From: an uncultured Mycoplasmatota bacterium
GTDB taxonomy: Bacteria > Bacillota_I > Bacilli_A > RF39 > UBA660
Length of the DNA stretch: 41,314 nucleotides
Direction of reading: 5' to 3'
Assembly (NCBI GenBank): GCA_946498975.1
Contig: CAMMQC010000011.1
Span: forward strand, 1-41,314
The position numbers and the translations under genes were made by a program. Below the pieces are notes generated by a model that worked only from the letters and a program-made list of their open reading frames with translations, did not search any database and had not been told where the DNA came from. The first letter of the stretch is position 1, and the number at the start of each line of letters is the position of its first letter. This document shows positions 1-7,164 of the stretch, piece after piece.

Positions 1-1
1 G

Positions 2-85
2 GAGTGTTCTTATTACTCCTTAATTGTAACTTTTATTTTTAGAAAGTCCCTATATGATAGAATTTGGAAGCAATTTGAGGAATAA
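2..85 (+). CDS. C-terminal end of probable intron-encoded reverse transcriptase/maturase (partial)
   Basis: An open frame enters from the left edge and stops at TAA 83-85, just before the intron's domain V, which is where the protein of many group II introns ends. The last residues read DRIWKQFEE, a basic/aromatic end resembling maturase C-termini. Only about 27 residues are present, so this rests mainly on position and on the short tail. It could be chance coding in intron domain IV. Confidence 0.4.
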   Translation, partial: ECSYYSLIVTFIFRKSLYDRIWKQFEE

Positions 86-104
86 TTAAAATCTATATTA
101 TGAA

Positions 105-137
105 GAGCCGTATGTGGGAAAGCTGCACGTACGGATC
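105..137 (+). ncRNA. Group II intron domain V hairpin
   Basis: GAGCCGTA (105-112) pairs with TACGGATC (130-137), giving the short catalytic hairpin of a group II intron with the AGC triad in the 5' strand. One pair of the lower stem is unusual: the G of the triad faces an A, where the typical 3' strand reads GGTTC and gives G-U. This may be a variant or a sign of decay. Domain VI follows and the element ends near 176. Confidence 0.7.
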
Positions 138-176
138 TGTGAGGGGAATATATGGTGACATAGATTTCTACTCGAT

Positions 177-508
177 ATGGAGTTATCTTTGATTATGATA
201 AAGAGAGATTAAAATATATTAAAAATGTTATTGAAAAGGAGCTTGTTAAAGAAAAGTTAGAGCTTAATAAGAAAACTAATATATATAAGTTAAGTAGTGG
301 TTTTACTTTTATAGGATATAGATTTATTTTAAGAAATAATAAGCTTATTATTAGAATAAATAATAAAGTAAAGGCAAGGATTAAAAGAAAGATAAAATAC
401 TTAAGTATTTATGATAAAGATAAGTTAGTGAGAGTTAAAGCTAGTTATTATGGTTATATGAAGAGAGCTTCTACTAATTATTTACAATATAACTTTAAAA
501 TTAAGTAG
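177..508 (+). pseudogene. Reverse transcriptase, C-terminal fragment (3' exon after intron)
   Basis: From GGA at 179 an uninterrupted frame runs to TAG 506-508 (109 codons). It starts GVIFDYDKERLKYI, passes LELNKKTNIYKL and GFTFIGYRF, and ends in a basic region (KARIKRKIKYL). This is the layout found after the YxDD active site in retroelement reverse transcriptases: end of palm, then the FxGYRF thumb entry. The frame has no start codon of its own here and abuts the intron end. The first exon bases, AT, could complete a GAT codon of YxDD, so the intron appears to interrupt the gene at or just after its catalytic motif. If the intron still splices, the gene may be functional; otherwise it is broken. 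Confidence 0.6.
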
Positions 509-547
509 TTGTAAAATATAAAAAAATAGCTTATAATACACTTAAAT

Positions 548-770
548 GCGATTGATATTCAAGGAGTACATATAAAGTATTGATAGAGAGTTAATGGTTG
601 GTGGAAATTAACAATATGATATATGGAAGGTAGTGAATAGAGCAGGGTTTCTGAACTAATAGTAAGTTACCACGGTATGAGTCCGTTATCAATAATGAGA
701 TAGTTTAATAACTATAAATTAAGGTGGTACAGTGTAGGTTATCTATGCCCTTAAGTTATAGTTATTTTTT
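548..770 (+). promoter_or_regulatory. T-box riboswitch (valine) of the valS operon
   Basis: The leader shows the T-box landmarks in order: AGTA (565-568), an AGAGAG/GGTTGGTG distal Stem I region (585-602), the CCGTTATC block (683-690) and the T-box AAGGTGGTACAGTG (721-734), which overlaps the 5' arm of a terminator. CATATA 569-574 pairs with TATATG 620-625, so the specifier strand follows at 626-635; GTA at 630-632 is the best valine specifier. Uncharged tRNA-Val would stabilise the antiterminator and let transcription reach valS. The gene order (valS downstream) supports the specificity. The 5' limit is approximate. Apart from this leader, the stretch 509-787 shows nothing else. Confidence 0.9.
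709..770 (+). terminator. T-box-controlled terminator
   Basis: TAACTATAAATTAAGG (709-724) pairs with CCTTAAGTTATAGTTA (749-764) with one mismatch and is followed by a run of T. The 5' arm overlaps the T-box sequence, so antiterminator and terminator exclude each other. Confidence 0.85.
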
Positions 771-787
771 ATTTTAAGGAGGAGTCT

Positions 788-1228
788 ATGAAAAGAGGAA
801 AAGTCGTCATTATTCCGGATGAAGAACAAATATTAGAAGATAAGTTTGAACAGGATATTTTAGATGATGAATATCATGTTAAAGGTTATCAGAAATTTTC
901 TGACGATAATAATTTAGGTCTGAATTTTAGAGATGATGAATCACATAGAGCAGGTCTTAGTATTGCAGAGTTAGGACATTTTAATTATAAGACTGAAGAT
1001 GATATAGGTGTCATAGCTTTTTATCTTCCAAGTAAAGTTACAGATAGACAGTTAGAATATTTTGAAAATCATAAAGATGATTATGCTAGTTATGGGACAG
1101 TAGGCGCATATATTTTTAGAAGAGTAGATGATACTATTTATACTGATGAGATATATGGACTTGATGTGATAGAAAATCAAATGATTAAAAGAAATAGGAA
1201 AAGTGAGGAGATAGGTCATGTTAGATAA
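788..1228 (+). CDS. Small acidic protein of unknown function, first gene of the valS operon
   Basis: This 146-residue protein starts at ATG 788 behind a strong AAGGAGG site and lies between the T-box terminator and valS, whose start it overlaps by 11 bases. It is rich in Asp and Glu, with no signal peptide or membrane segment. A central stretch ([20 protein letters not shown]) looks like a folded domain. I do not recognise the family. Its place under the T-box means it is made when charged tRNA-Val runs short. The tight overlap suggests translational coupling with valS. Confidence 0.8.
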   Translation: MKRGKVVIIPDEEQILEDKFEQDILDDEYHVKGYQKFSDDNNLGLNFRDDESHRAGLSIAELGHFNYKTEDDIGVIAFYLPSKVTDRQLEYFENHKDDYASYGTVGAYIFRRVDDTIYTDEIYGLDVIENQMIKRNRKSEEIGHVR

Positions 1229-3755
1229 GAAATATAATCATAAAGAAGTAGAAAAAAATAAGTATAATGAATGGGTAAATAATGGTTATTTTAAAGGTGA
1301 TAAAGATAAGAGTAGAGAACCTTTTTGTATAGTTATCCCACCACCTAATGTTACAGGTAAACTACATTTAGGTCATGCTTGGGATACAACCTTACAAGAT
1401 ATTTTAATTAGATATAAGCGAATGAATGGCTATGATGCTTTGTGGGTTCCAGGAATGGATCATGCTGGTATTGCAACACAGGCTAAAGTTGATAAGAGAT
1501 TAAGAGAAATGGGTATTAATCCTCGGGGTATAACTCGTGATGAATGGTTAGAACATGCTTGGAGTTGGAAAGATGAATATGCTACTACTATTCACGAACA
1601 ATGGGCAAAACTTGGTCTTAGTCTTGATTATACTAAAGAAAGATTTACTTTAGATGAAGGACTTAGTAAAGCGGTTAGATATGTTTTTGTTAAACTTTAT
1701 GAGAAAGGTTTAATTTATAGAGGAGAGAGAATTATTAACTGGGATCCAGTTCAAATGACTGCTTTATCTAATGAAGAGGTTATCTATAAAGAGGATAAGG
1801 GGGCATTTTATCATATTAAATATTATATAACTGGTACTGATGAATACTTAGATGTTGCAACTACTCGTCCAGAGACTTTATTTGGTGATACTGCAGTTGC
1901 TGTTAATCCAAGTGATGATAGATATAAACATTTAATTGGTAAGACAGTAATTCTACCTATTGTTAATAAAGAAATACCAATTGTTGGAGATATTCATGCA
2001 GACCCAGACTTTGGCTCAGGTATCGTAAAAATTACTCCAGCACACGACCCCAACGACTATGAAGTAGGGTTGAGACATAACTTACCTCGGGTTGTGGTAA
2101 TGAATTTAGATGCTACTATGAATGAGAATGCTCCTGGTTATGAGGGAATGACTAGAGAAGAGTGTCGTGAAAAACTAGTAGAAGATTTAAAGAAACAAGA
2201 TTTACTTATTGGTATTGAAGAGATGACTCATAATGTTGGACATAGTGAGAGAAGTGATGCCGTAGTTGAGCCAACTTTATCTAAACAATGGTTTGTTAAG
2301 ATGAGACCACTTGCCGATAGAGTTCTTGAAAATCAAAAGAATAAAGATACTAAAGTAAACTTTGTACCAGAACGTTATGAGAAAACAATGAATCACTGGA
2401 TGGAAATTACTTATGACTGGTGTATATCTCGTCAATTATGGTGGGGACATAGAATACCTGCTTGGTATAAAGGTGATGAGGTTTATGTAGGTATGGATGC
2501 ACCTGATGGTGATGACTGGGTTCAAGATGAAGATGTTCTAGATACTTGGTTTTCATCGGCATTATGGCCATTTTCAACACTAGGTTGGCCAGAAAAGACT
2601 GATTTATTTAAAAGATATTATCCTAATAATGTCTTAGTAACTGGTTATGATATTATTCCATTCTGGGTTAATCGTATGACTTTCCAAGGTTTAGAGTTTA
2701 CAGATAAACGTCCATTTAAAGATTGCCTTATCCATGGCCTTATCCGTGATAAAGAAGGACGTAAGATGAGTAAGTCTTTAGGTAATGGAGTAGATCCAAT
2801 GGATGTTATAGATAAGTATGGTGCAGATAGTTTAAGATTTTTCTTAACTACTAATAGTGCTCCTGGAACAGATTTAAGATATGATGAAGAAAAGATAAAA
2901 TCTACTTGGAACTTTATTAATAAGTTATGGAATGCATCTCGTTATGTTTTGATGAATCTTGAAGATATGAAGACATCAGGATATGATTATCAAAATTTAA
3001 GTAAAGCTGATAAATGGATTTTAACTTTAAAAAATAATTTAATTAAAGATGTTACTAAAAATATGGATAGTTATGATTTTCATAATGTTGGTAATATGTT
3101 ATATAAGTTTATTTGGGAAGACTTTTGTGATAATTATATTGAGTTGAGTAAAGCTAATATGAATGATACAACGAAAGCAGTATTACTTGATGTTTTAACA
3201 ACTATATTAAAGCTTCTTCATCCATTTATGCCTTATGTAACAGAAGAGATTTATCAGATGTTACCATTTAAAGATAGTGAGTCTATTGTAATTAGTACTT
3301 ATCCTAAGTATGATAGTGAGACTGTATTTGATAAGGAAGCTGAAGAAATATCTAAAGTTATAGTTGATTTAAGAGAGATAAGAAATTTAAAGGCTACTAA
3401 TAATATTAAAAAAGATGACAAAGTGATGTTTAGTACTAATAGTGATTTAGAGTATATCTATAAGTCACAATTAAAGATTACTGATGATATTCTTATTAAA
3501 GAACCTTTAGAAGATTATCAATCTATTAACTATAAATCTAGTTTAATTGATATTACTTATTTCTTTAAAAATGAAGTCAATAAAGAAGAGTTGGAAGCAG
3601 ATATTAAGAAGTTAAAAGACTCTATCGAAAGACGTAAGAAGTTACTTAGTAATGAGAATTATGTTAATAAAGCTCCTAAAAATATAGTTGACCTTGATAG
3701 AGAGAAATTAAAAGAAGAAGAAGCTAAGCTTAAGTTATTAGAAGAACAATTGTAA
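1218..3755 (+). CDS. valS: Valine--tRNA ligase
   Basis: Class I aminoacyl-tRNA synthetase that charges tRNA-Val in the cytoplasm. The HIGH motif is HLGH at residues 50-53 inside [15 protein letters not shown]. The KMSKS motif sits in [10 protein letters not shown] near residue 515. Between them is the editing (CP1) domain, with [17 protein letters not shown] and the [20 protein letters not shown] block. The C-terminus is the charged coiled-coil arm typical of ValRS. At 845 residues it is slightly short of the usual ~880. The start at 1218 overlaps the upstream gene. Expression is controlled by the valine T-box. The last codons (LLEEQL-stop) are the sequence duplicated downstream, and the valS copy itself has lost the terminator half of the hairpin, which now lies 1.25 kb away at 5002-5028. 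Confidence 0.98.
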   Translation: MLDKKYNHKEVEKNKYNEWVNNGYFKGDKDKSREPFCIVIPPPNVTGKLHLGHAWDTTLQDILIRYKRMNGYDALWVPGMDHAGIATQAKVDKRLREMGINPRGITRDEWLEHAWSWKDEYATTIHEQWAKLGLSLDYTKERFTLDEGLSKAVRYVFVKLYEKGLIYRGERIINWDPVQMTALSNEEVIYKEDKGAFYHIKYYITGTDEYLDVATTRPETLFGDTAVAVNPSDDRYKHLIGKTVILPIVNKEIPIVGDIHADPDFGSGIVKITPAHDPNDYEVGLRHNLPRVVVMNLDATMNENAPGYEGMTREECREKLVEDLKKQDLLIGIEEMTHNVGHSERSDAVVEPTLSKQWFVKMRPLADRVLENQKNKDTKVNFVPERYEKTMNHWMEITYDWCISRQLWWGHRIPAWYKGDEVYVGMDAPDGDDWVQDEDVLDTWFSSALWPFSTLGWPEKTDLFKRYYPNNVLVTGYDIIPFWVNRMTFQGLEFTDKRPFKDCLIHGLIRDKEGRKMSKSLGNGVDPMDVIDKYGADSLRFFLTTNSAPGTDLRYDEEKIKSTWNFINKLWNASRYVLMNLEDMKTSGYDYQNLSKADKWILTLKNNLIKDVTKNMDSYDFHNVGNMLYKFIWEDFCDNYIELSKANMNDTTKAVLLDVLTTILKLLHPFMPYVTEEIYQMLPFKDSESIVISTYPKYDSETVFDKEAEEISKVIVDLREIRNLKATNNIKKDDKVMFSTNSDLEYIYKSQLKITDDILIKEPLEDYQSINYKSSLIDITYFFKNEVNKEELEADIKKLKDSIERRKKLLSNENYVNKAPKNIVDLDREKLKEEEAKLKLLEEQL
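3703..3755 (+). repeat. valS 3' tail, copy 1
   Basis: The last ~50 bases of valS, from AGAAATTAAAAGAAGAAG to the stop, recur at 4967-5013 with a 3-base gap and a few substitutions, including the stop (TGTAA here, TATAG there). The shared core includes GCTAAGCTTAAGTTATTAGA. Confidence 0.9.
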
Positions 3756-3756
3756 A

Positions 3757-4941
3757 ATGAAACAATTAATTAGAATAAGCTTTGATACACTTGTAAATAG
3801 TGTATTCTTCATTTTATTTTGTATAGTTTTAACTGTTTTAGTTGATGATAATATTTTGTCTATTTTTACATTGACATATCCAATTCAGTTGTTGCCTAGT
3901 ATTTTAAAAACTGTATTTGCTACTGGTCCTAATATTTTGAAAGAAAAACATGGTAGGGATGATGATGTTTTCTCAGCTTTAACTGTTGGAATAATTATAA
4001 CAGTATTGATTTTCTTTATATTACTGTTAAATATAGATAACTATATTAATTTTATGAATGGTAATTATATTGATAAAAAGGAGCTTGTTTCTTTCTTCAT
4101 TATTGAAATATTTTTTCAAACAATATTAGGTTATATATTAACTATATTTTATTATAAATCAGATAATGAACTAGCTAATAAAGTTTCTCTTAGTTTTAAT
4201 CTTATAAATCTTATTGTTATTATTTTAGCTGCCCTTATTTTTGATAATAATATATTAATTATTTTGACTACTACTATATTAATGAGTGTATATTTAATAA
4301 TTTTATTATTTAAAGTCTATAAAAAATTTATTTTCAAATTTAATATTCTTGAATGGATAAAATATGATTTAGTTTCTTTGGTTGATGATTCTTTGCTGTT
4401 AGTTGGTTATTTATTTAGTTTGAGTAGCGCTATGATATATGGTGAACAATATAGTGCTGCATTAGCATTTTCTTCATTAATTACAGATATACAATGGGAT
4501 ATAAGTTATTCTATTTCTACTGTTGCAAAAATAAATATAAGTAAGAAAAAGTTTAATTATAAAGAACACTTAAAAAACTCTTATAAATTAATTGCAATTT
4601 TAATATTAAGTATTTTTGTAATGTTCATTATTGCTTATCCTATATATAAACCTGATTTATTAATAACTTTTAGTTATCTAATATTTCATATTATAGATTT
4701 TATTATTTATCCAGTTTATAGGACTAAAACTTGTTATTTACAATTGGAATATTCTATTATTAAAACAAACATAAATAATTTAATTAATAAAGTTATTAGA
4801 GTTTTATTATCTTTATTAGTTACACCTTATGCTACAGTGATAGCTCAATTATGCTCTTCTTTGTATCAATACTTTTCAATGAATATTTTATTTTTAAAAC
4901 ATTATAAAATAAATAATAAGGGTAATGTTATTAACAGATAA
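3757..4941 (+). CDS. Multi-pass membrane protein, flippase/MATE-like
   Basis: A 394-residue, very hydrophobic protein with about a dozen predicted membrane segments and short Lys/Asn-rich loops. The size and the repeated pattern of helices fit the MOP (MATE/polysaccharide flippase) superfamily, but no diagnostic motif is readable, so this is a fold-level guess. It starts one base after the valS stop with only a weak ribosome site inside the valS tail. It is bracketed by two copies of the valS 3' tail (3703-3755 and 4967-5013), so it looks inserted between valS and its terminator. No transposase or integrase accompanies it. Confidence 0.75.
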   Translation: MKQLIRISFDTLVNSVFFILFCIVLTVLVDDNILSIFTLTYPIQLLPSILKTVFATGPNILKEKHGRDDDVFSALTVGIIITVLIFFILLLNIDNYINFMNGNYIDKKELVSFFIIEIFFQTILGYILTIFYYKSDNELANKVSLSFNLINLIVIILAALIFDNNILIILTTTILMSVYLIILLFKVYKKFIFKFNILEWIKYDLVSLVDDSLLLVGYLFSLSSAMIYGEQYSAALAFSSLITDIQWDISYSISTVAKINISKKKFNYKEHLKNSYKLIAILILSIFVMFIIAYPIYKPDLLITFSYLIFHIIDFIIYPVYRTKTCYLQLEYSIIKTNINNLINKVIRVLLSLLVTPYATVIAQLCSSLYQYFSMNILFLKHYKINNKGNVINR

Positions 4942-4966
4942 CAAAAATAATTAATTATAAATATTA

Positions 4967-5013
4967 AGAAATTAAAAGAAGAAGCTAAGCTTAAGTTATT
5001 AGAAGAACAATTA
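4967..5013 (+). repeat. valS 3' tail, copy 2 (non-coding remnant)
   Basis: Near-identical to the end of valS (3703-3755) but not attached to an open gene. It runs directly into the terminator at 5002-5028. It most likely marks the original end of valS, displaced by the gene at 3757-4941. Confidence 0.9.
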
Positions 5014-5027
5014 TAGGTTCTTCTTTT
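4993..5027 (+). repeat. valS tail plus terminator, repeat partner of 6427-6461
   Basis: Thirty-five bases starting AAGTTATT and ending GTTCTTCTTTT recur at 6427-6461 with a single change (A/T at 5001/6435). Together with copy 2 of the valS tail this gives three successive copies of the same gene end. Confidence 0.9.
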
Positions 5028-5028
5028 T
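5002..5028 (+). terminator. Rho-independent terminator, ancestral valS terminator
   Basis: GAAGAAC (5002-5008) pairs perfectly with GTTCTTC (5017-5023) around the loop AATTATAG, followed by five T. The 5' arm and the stop codon belong to the valS tail, so the hairpin encodes the last residues of the gene. Confidence 0.85.
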
Positions 5029-5040
5029 CTGTATGTAAAA

Positions 5041-5076
5041 TTTATAGTGACATTTATAGTGACATTTATAGTGACA
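5041..5076 (+). repeat. Three perfect 12-bp tandem repeats in a promoter
   Basis: TTTATAGTGACA occurs three times head to tail (5041-5052, 5053-5064, 5065-5076). The last four bases of each (GACA) line up with promoter -35 positions. It may be an operator array for the downstream regulator, or a simple expansion. Confidence 0.95.
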
Positions 5077-5087
5077 TCTAGTATAAT
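5059..5087 (+). promoter_or_regulatory. Sigma-70-type promoter inside the tandem repeats
   Basis: GTGACA (5059-5064) and TATAAT (5082-5087) are 17 bp apart, close to consensus. The -35 box belongs to the second tandem repeat and the third repeat fills the spacer, so a protein bound to the array would block the polymerase. Confidence 0.7.
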
Positions 5088-5118
5088 TGTAATTGGAGGT
5101 GTTACTTAAATGATATGA

Positions 5119-6450
5119 TTGACAGAAGATAAAAGAACAGAATTTAAAATAAAACTTACAGACAATATTGAAAAAGAAGTAATTGCTTTTTTAAATACAG
5201 ATGGTGGAAATATATTTATAGGTGTAGATGATAAAGGAAATATAAAAGGTTTAACAGGAAATTTAGATTTATTACAAAGAACGATAAAAGATAGAATAAA
5301 AGACAATATTATGCCATCAGCTTTAGGATTATTTGATGTTATATTAAACGAAAAAAATGGTAAAAAATATATTCAAATAATCGTTGCTAAAGGAAATGAA
5401 AGACCTTATTATTTAAGAGGGATGGGTATGACACCAGATAGTTGTTTTATTAGAATTGGTTCTTCAGTAGAGAGTATGAATCAAGAAGATATATTAAATT
5501 TATTTTCTAAACGTACAAGAAATTCTTTAAAAAATATTAAATCACCTAAACAAAATTTAGAATTTAAAACCTTAAAGATTTATTATCAAGAAAAAGGGTT
5601 TGAAGTAAATGATAATTTTTTAAAGAAACTTGACTTTTATAATGATAATAATGAATTTAATTATCTAGCTTACTTATTAGCAGATAATAATAATATTTCT
5701 GTTCAATTTGCTAAATATAAAGGCAATAACGTTTCTAATTTAATAGAAAATGAAGATTTTGGATTTTGTTCTTTAGTAAAAATAACTGATAACATTTTAA
5801 ATAAAATAATATTAGAGAATAGAACTTACACTAAAATTGAATATAAAACTAGAAAAGAAATTAAGTTGTATGATTATAATGCAGTTAAAGAGTTGGTAAC
5901 AAATGCTCTTGTTCATAATGACTGGTGTAACGGATATTCACCGAAGTTTGAGTTATTTGATGATAAGTTAGTTATTTCATCAAATGGTGGTATTCAAGAA
6001 GGAGTCTCACAAGATGAATTTTTAGAAGGCTTTTCTAATCCTAGGAATCCTGAATTAATGAGAGTTTTTAGAGATTTAGGATTTGTTGAACAATTAGGAA
6101 CTGGTATACAAAGAGTATTAAAAAGCTATGCTAAATCTATATTTAATTTTTTTCCAAATCACATAAGAGTTAGTATTCCTTTTAATGAAAATCAATTTAA
6201 AAAAGAAACAAGCAAATTAAAATATGAATCATATATATTTCTTAATCAACTTCAAAAATCAATTGTAAAATTAATTATGGATAGACCTAATATAACACAA
6301 GATGAATTAGCTAGGTTGCTTAATGTAAATAAAAGAACAATTATAAGAAATTTTAAAGTACTTATTGATAACAAATATATTGAAAGAATTGGTGCTAATA
6401 AAAATGGTTATTGGAAAATAACAGATAAGTTATTTGAAGAACAATTATAG
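5119..6450 (+). CDS. AlbA_2/Schlafen-type ATP-binding transcriptional regulator
   Basis: The N-terminal ~130 residues form an AlbA_2 (Schlafen AAA_4-like) domain: KRTEFK..., EKEVIAFLNTDGGNIFIGVD, and a DSCFIRIGSS strand. Residues about 250-340 resemble a GHKL/HATPase_c_4 region (AVKELVTNALVHNDW, FVEQLGTGIQRV). Residues about 375-435 form a winged helix (ITQDELARLLNVNKRTIIRN). Such proteins are putative DNA-binding regulators, often in defence or mobile regions. The start is odd: the GGAGG site (5095-5099) is well placed for ATG 5110, but that frame reads ATG ATA TGA before the TTG at 5119, so either TTG is used at a 19-base spacing or the gene has an early nonsense codon. The last codons (LFEEQL-stop) match the end of valS (LLEEQL) at DNA level, so the tail seems borrowed. 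Confidence 0.85.
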   Translation: MTEDKRTEFKIKLTDNIEKEVIAFLNTDGGNIFIGVDDKGNIKGLTGNLDLLQRTIKDRIKDNIMPSALGLFDVILNEKNGKKYIQIIVAKGNERPYYLRGMGMTPDSCFIRIGSSVESMNQEDILNLFSKRTRNSLKNIKSPKQNLEFKTLKIYYQEKGFEVNDNFLKKLDFYNDNNEFNYLAYLLADNNNISVQFAKYKGNNVSNLIENEDFGFCSLVKITDNILNKIILENRTYTKIEYKTRKEIKLYDYNAVKELVTNALVHNDWCNGYSPKFELFDDKLVISSNGGIQEGVSQDEFLEGFSNPRNPELMRVFRDLGFVEQLGTGIQRVLKSYAKSIFNFFPNHIRVSIPFNENQFKKETSKLKYESYIFLNQLQKSIVKLIMDRPNITQDELARLLNVNKRTIIRNFKVLIDNKYIERIGANKNGYWKITDKLFEEQL

Positions 6451-6461
6451 GTTCTTCTTTT
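6427..6461 (+). repeat. valS tail plus terminator, copy 3
   Basis: Matches 4993-5027 in 34 of 35 positions. It supplies the last codons, stop and terminator of the AlbA_2 gene. Confidence 0.9.
6436..6461 (+). terminator. Rho-independent terminator of the AlbA_2 gene
   Basis: GAAGAAC (6436-6442) and GTTCTTC (6451-6457) form the same 7-bp hairpin as at 5002-5028, followed by TTTT; the stop codon lies in the loop. Confidence 0.8.
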
Positions 6462-6528
6462 CTTCTAAATTCATCTTTACTTAAATAAAATGTAATGATA
6501 AAATTTAAGTATAGAAAGGATAGATATT

Positions 6529-7134
6529 ATGAAAAAATATGGAAAAATAATTATTATTGTAGTAGGTATTCTTGTTGTAATTGCTTTACTTATCTTAATT
6601 TATTTTAAGACAACTTTTATTAGTAAAGATGACGTAAAGGATATTATCGCTGCTAATATGAATGCTAATGTAAATGATTTATATTTTGAAGATATTGATT
6701 TTGACTTTGATAAGGGTGTTTATGAAGTAGAAGTTTATTATCATAATGATGCTTATGAATATAAAGTTGATGCTAGAACTTCTACTGAAGGTGGAAGCAT
6801 TATTTATACTGATTTTAAATATTTTACTAATGGTATAACTGATGATAATAATAGTAATAACAGTAATAGTAACAGTAATAATTCTAGTACTAATGGTTCT
6901 ACTAATAATGCAACTACTGCTAGTATACCTCTTGATGAAGCGAAAAATATTGCACTTACTCATGCTAATTTAACTGAAGATGCTGTAAGTTTATTAAGAA
7001 CAGAGCAAGAGTATGATGATGGTGTTCTTGTTTATGAAATTGATTTTACTAGTGGTGACTATGAATATGACTATAAAATAAATGCTAATACTGGTGAGGT
7101 AGTTAGTTACGATAGAGATAGTATATATGATTAA
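6529..7134 (+). CDS. Membrane-anchored PepSY-domain protein
   Basis: 201 residues. Residues 7-27 form one hydrophobic segment after a basic start (MKKYGK), with no lipobox Cys, so it is likely a membrane anchor with the rest outside. Two PepSY-like units follow: about 35-85 (KDDVKDIIAANMNANVNDL..., YEVEVYYHNDAYEYKVDA) and about 133-195 (LDEAKNIALTHANLTEDAV..., VYEIDFTSGDYEYDYKINAN, TGEVVSYD). An Asn/Ser/Thr-rich linker (about 105-132) joins them. PepSY domains are thought to inhibit proteases or bind other extracellular partners; the target here is unknown. A good GAAAGGA site precedes ATG 6529. Confidence 0.85.
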   Translation: MKKYGKIIIIVVGILVVIALLILIYFKTTFISKDDVKDIIAANMNANVNDLYFEDIDFDFDKGVYEVEVYYHNDAYEYKVDARTSTEGGSIIYTDFKYFTNGITDDNNSNNSNSNSNNSSTNGSTNNATTASIPLDEAKNIALTHANLTEDAVSLLRTEQEYDDGVLVYEIDFTSGDYEYDYKINANTGEVVSYDRDSIYD

Positions 7135-7164
7135 TTTTTAGCCATAATAGAAATAGGTGATTAT

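Larger units (their letters stand above)
1..176 (+). mobile_element. Group II intron, 3' end only
   Basis: The left edge of the window holds the last part of a bacterial group II intron: the end of a probable intron-encoded protein (to 85), a domain V hairpin (105-137) and a domain VI region ending in TCTACTCGAT. The pattern GAGCCGTATG...CGTACGG followed by CTGTGAGGGG and then TCTACTCGAY is the usual 3' end of these introns, so the splice boundary is placed after base 176 (the intron ends in AT). The 5' part lies outside the window. Downstream sequence is coding for another reverse transcriptase, which fits an intron inserted in a gene. The exact boundary is inferred from the consensus. Confidence 0.75.

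Noticed and set aside
5041-5076. CRISPR-like array
   Set aside because: The three 12-bp units are directly adjacent with no spacers and lie in a promoter; no cas genes are present.
5110-5121. TGA as a tryptophan codon (code 4), suggested by ATG ATA TGA before the AlbA_2 gene
   Set aside because: TGA ends methyltransferase A (14277-14279), the McrB-like gene (18507-18509, ATGA junction) and SEC-C paralogue B, and Trp is written TGG throughout, so the standard bacterial code holds.
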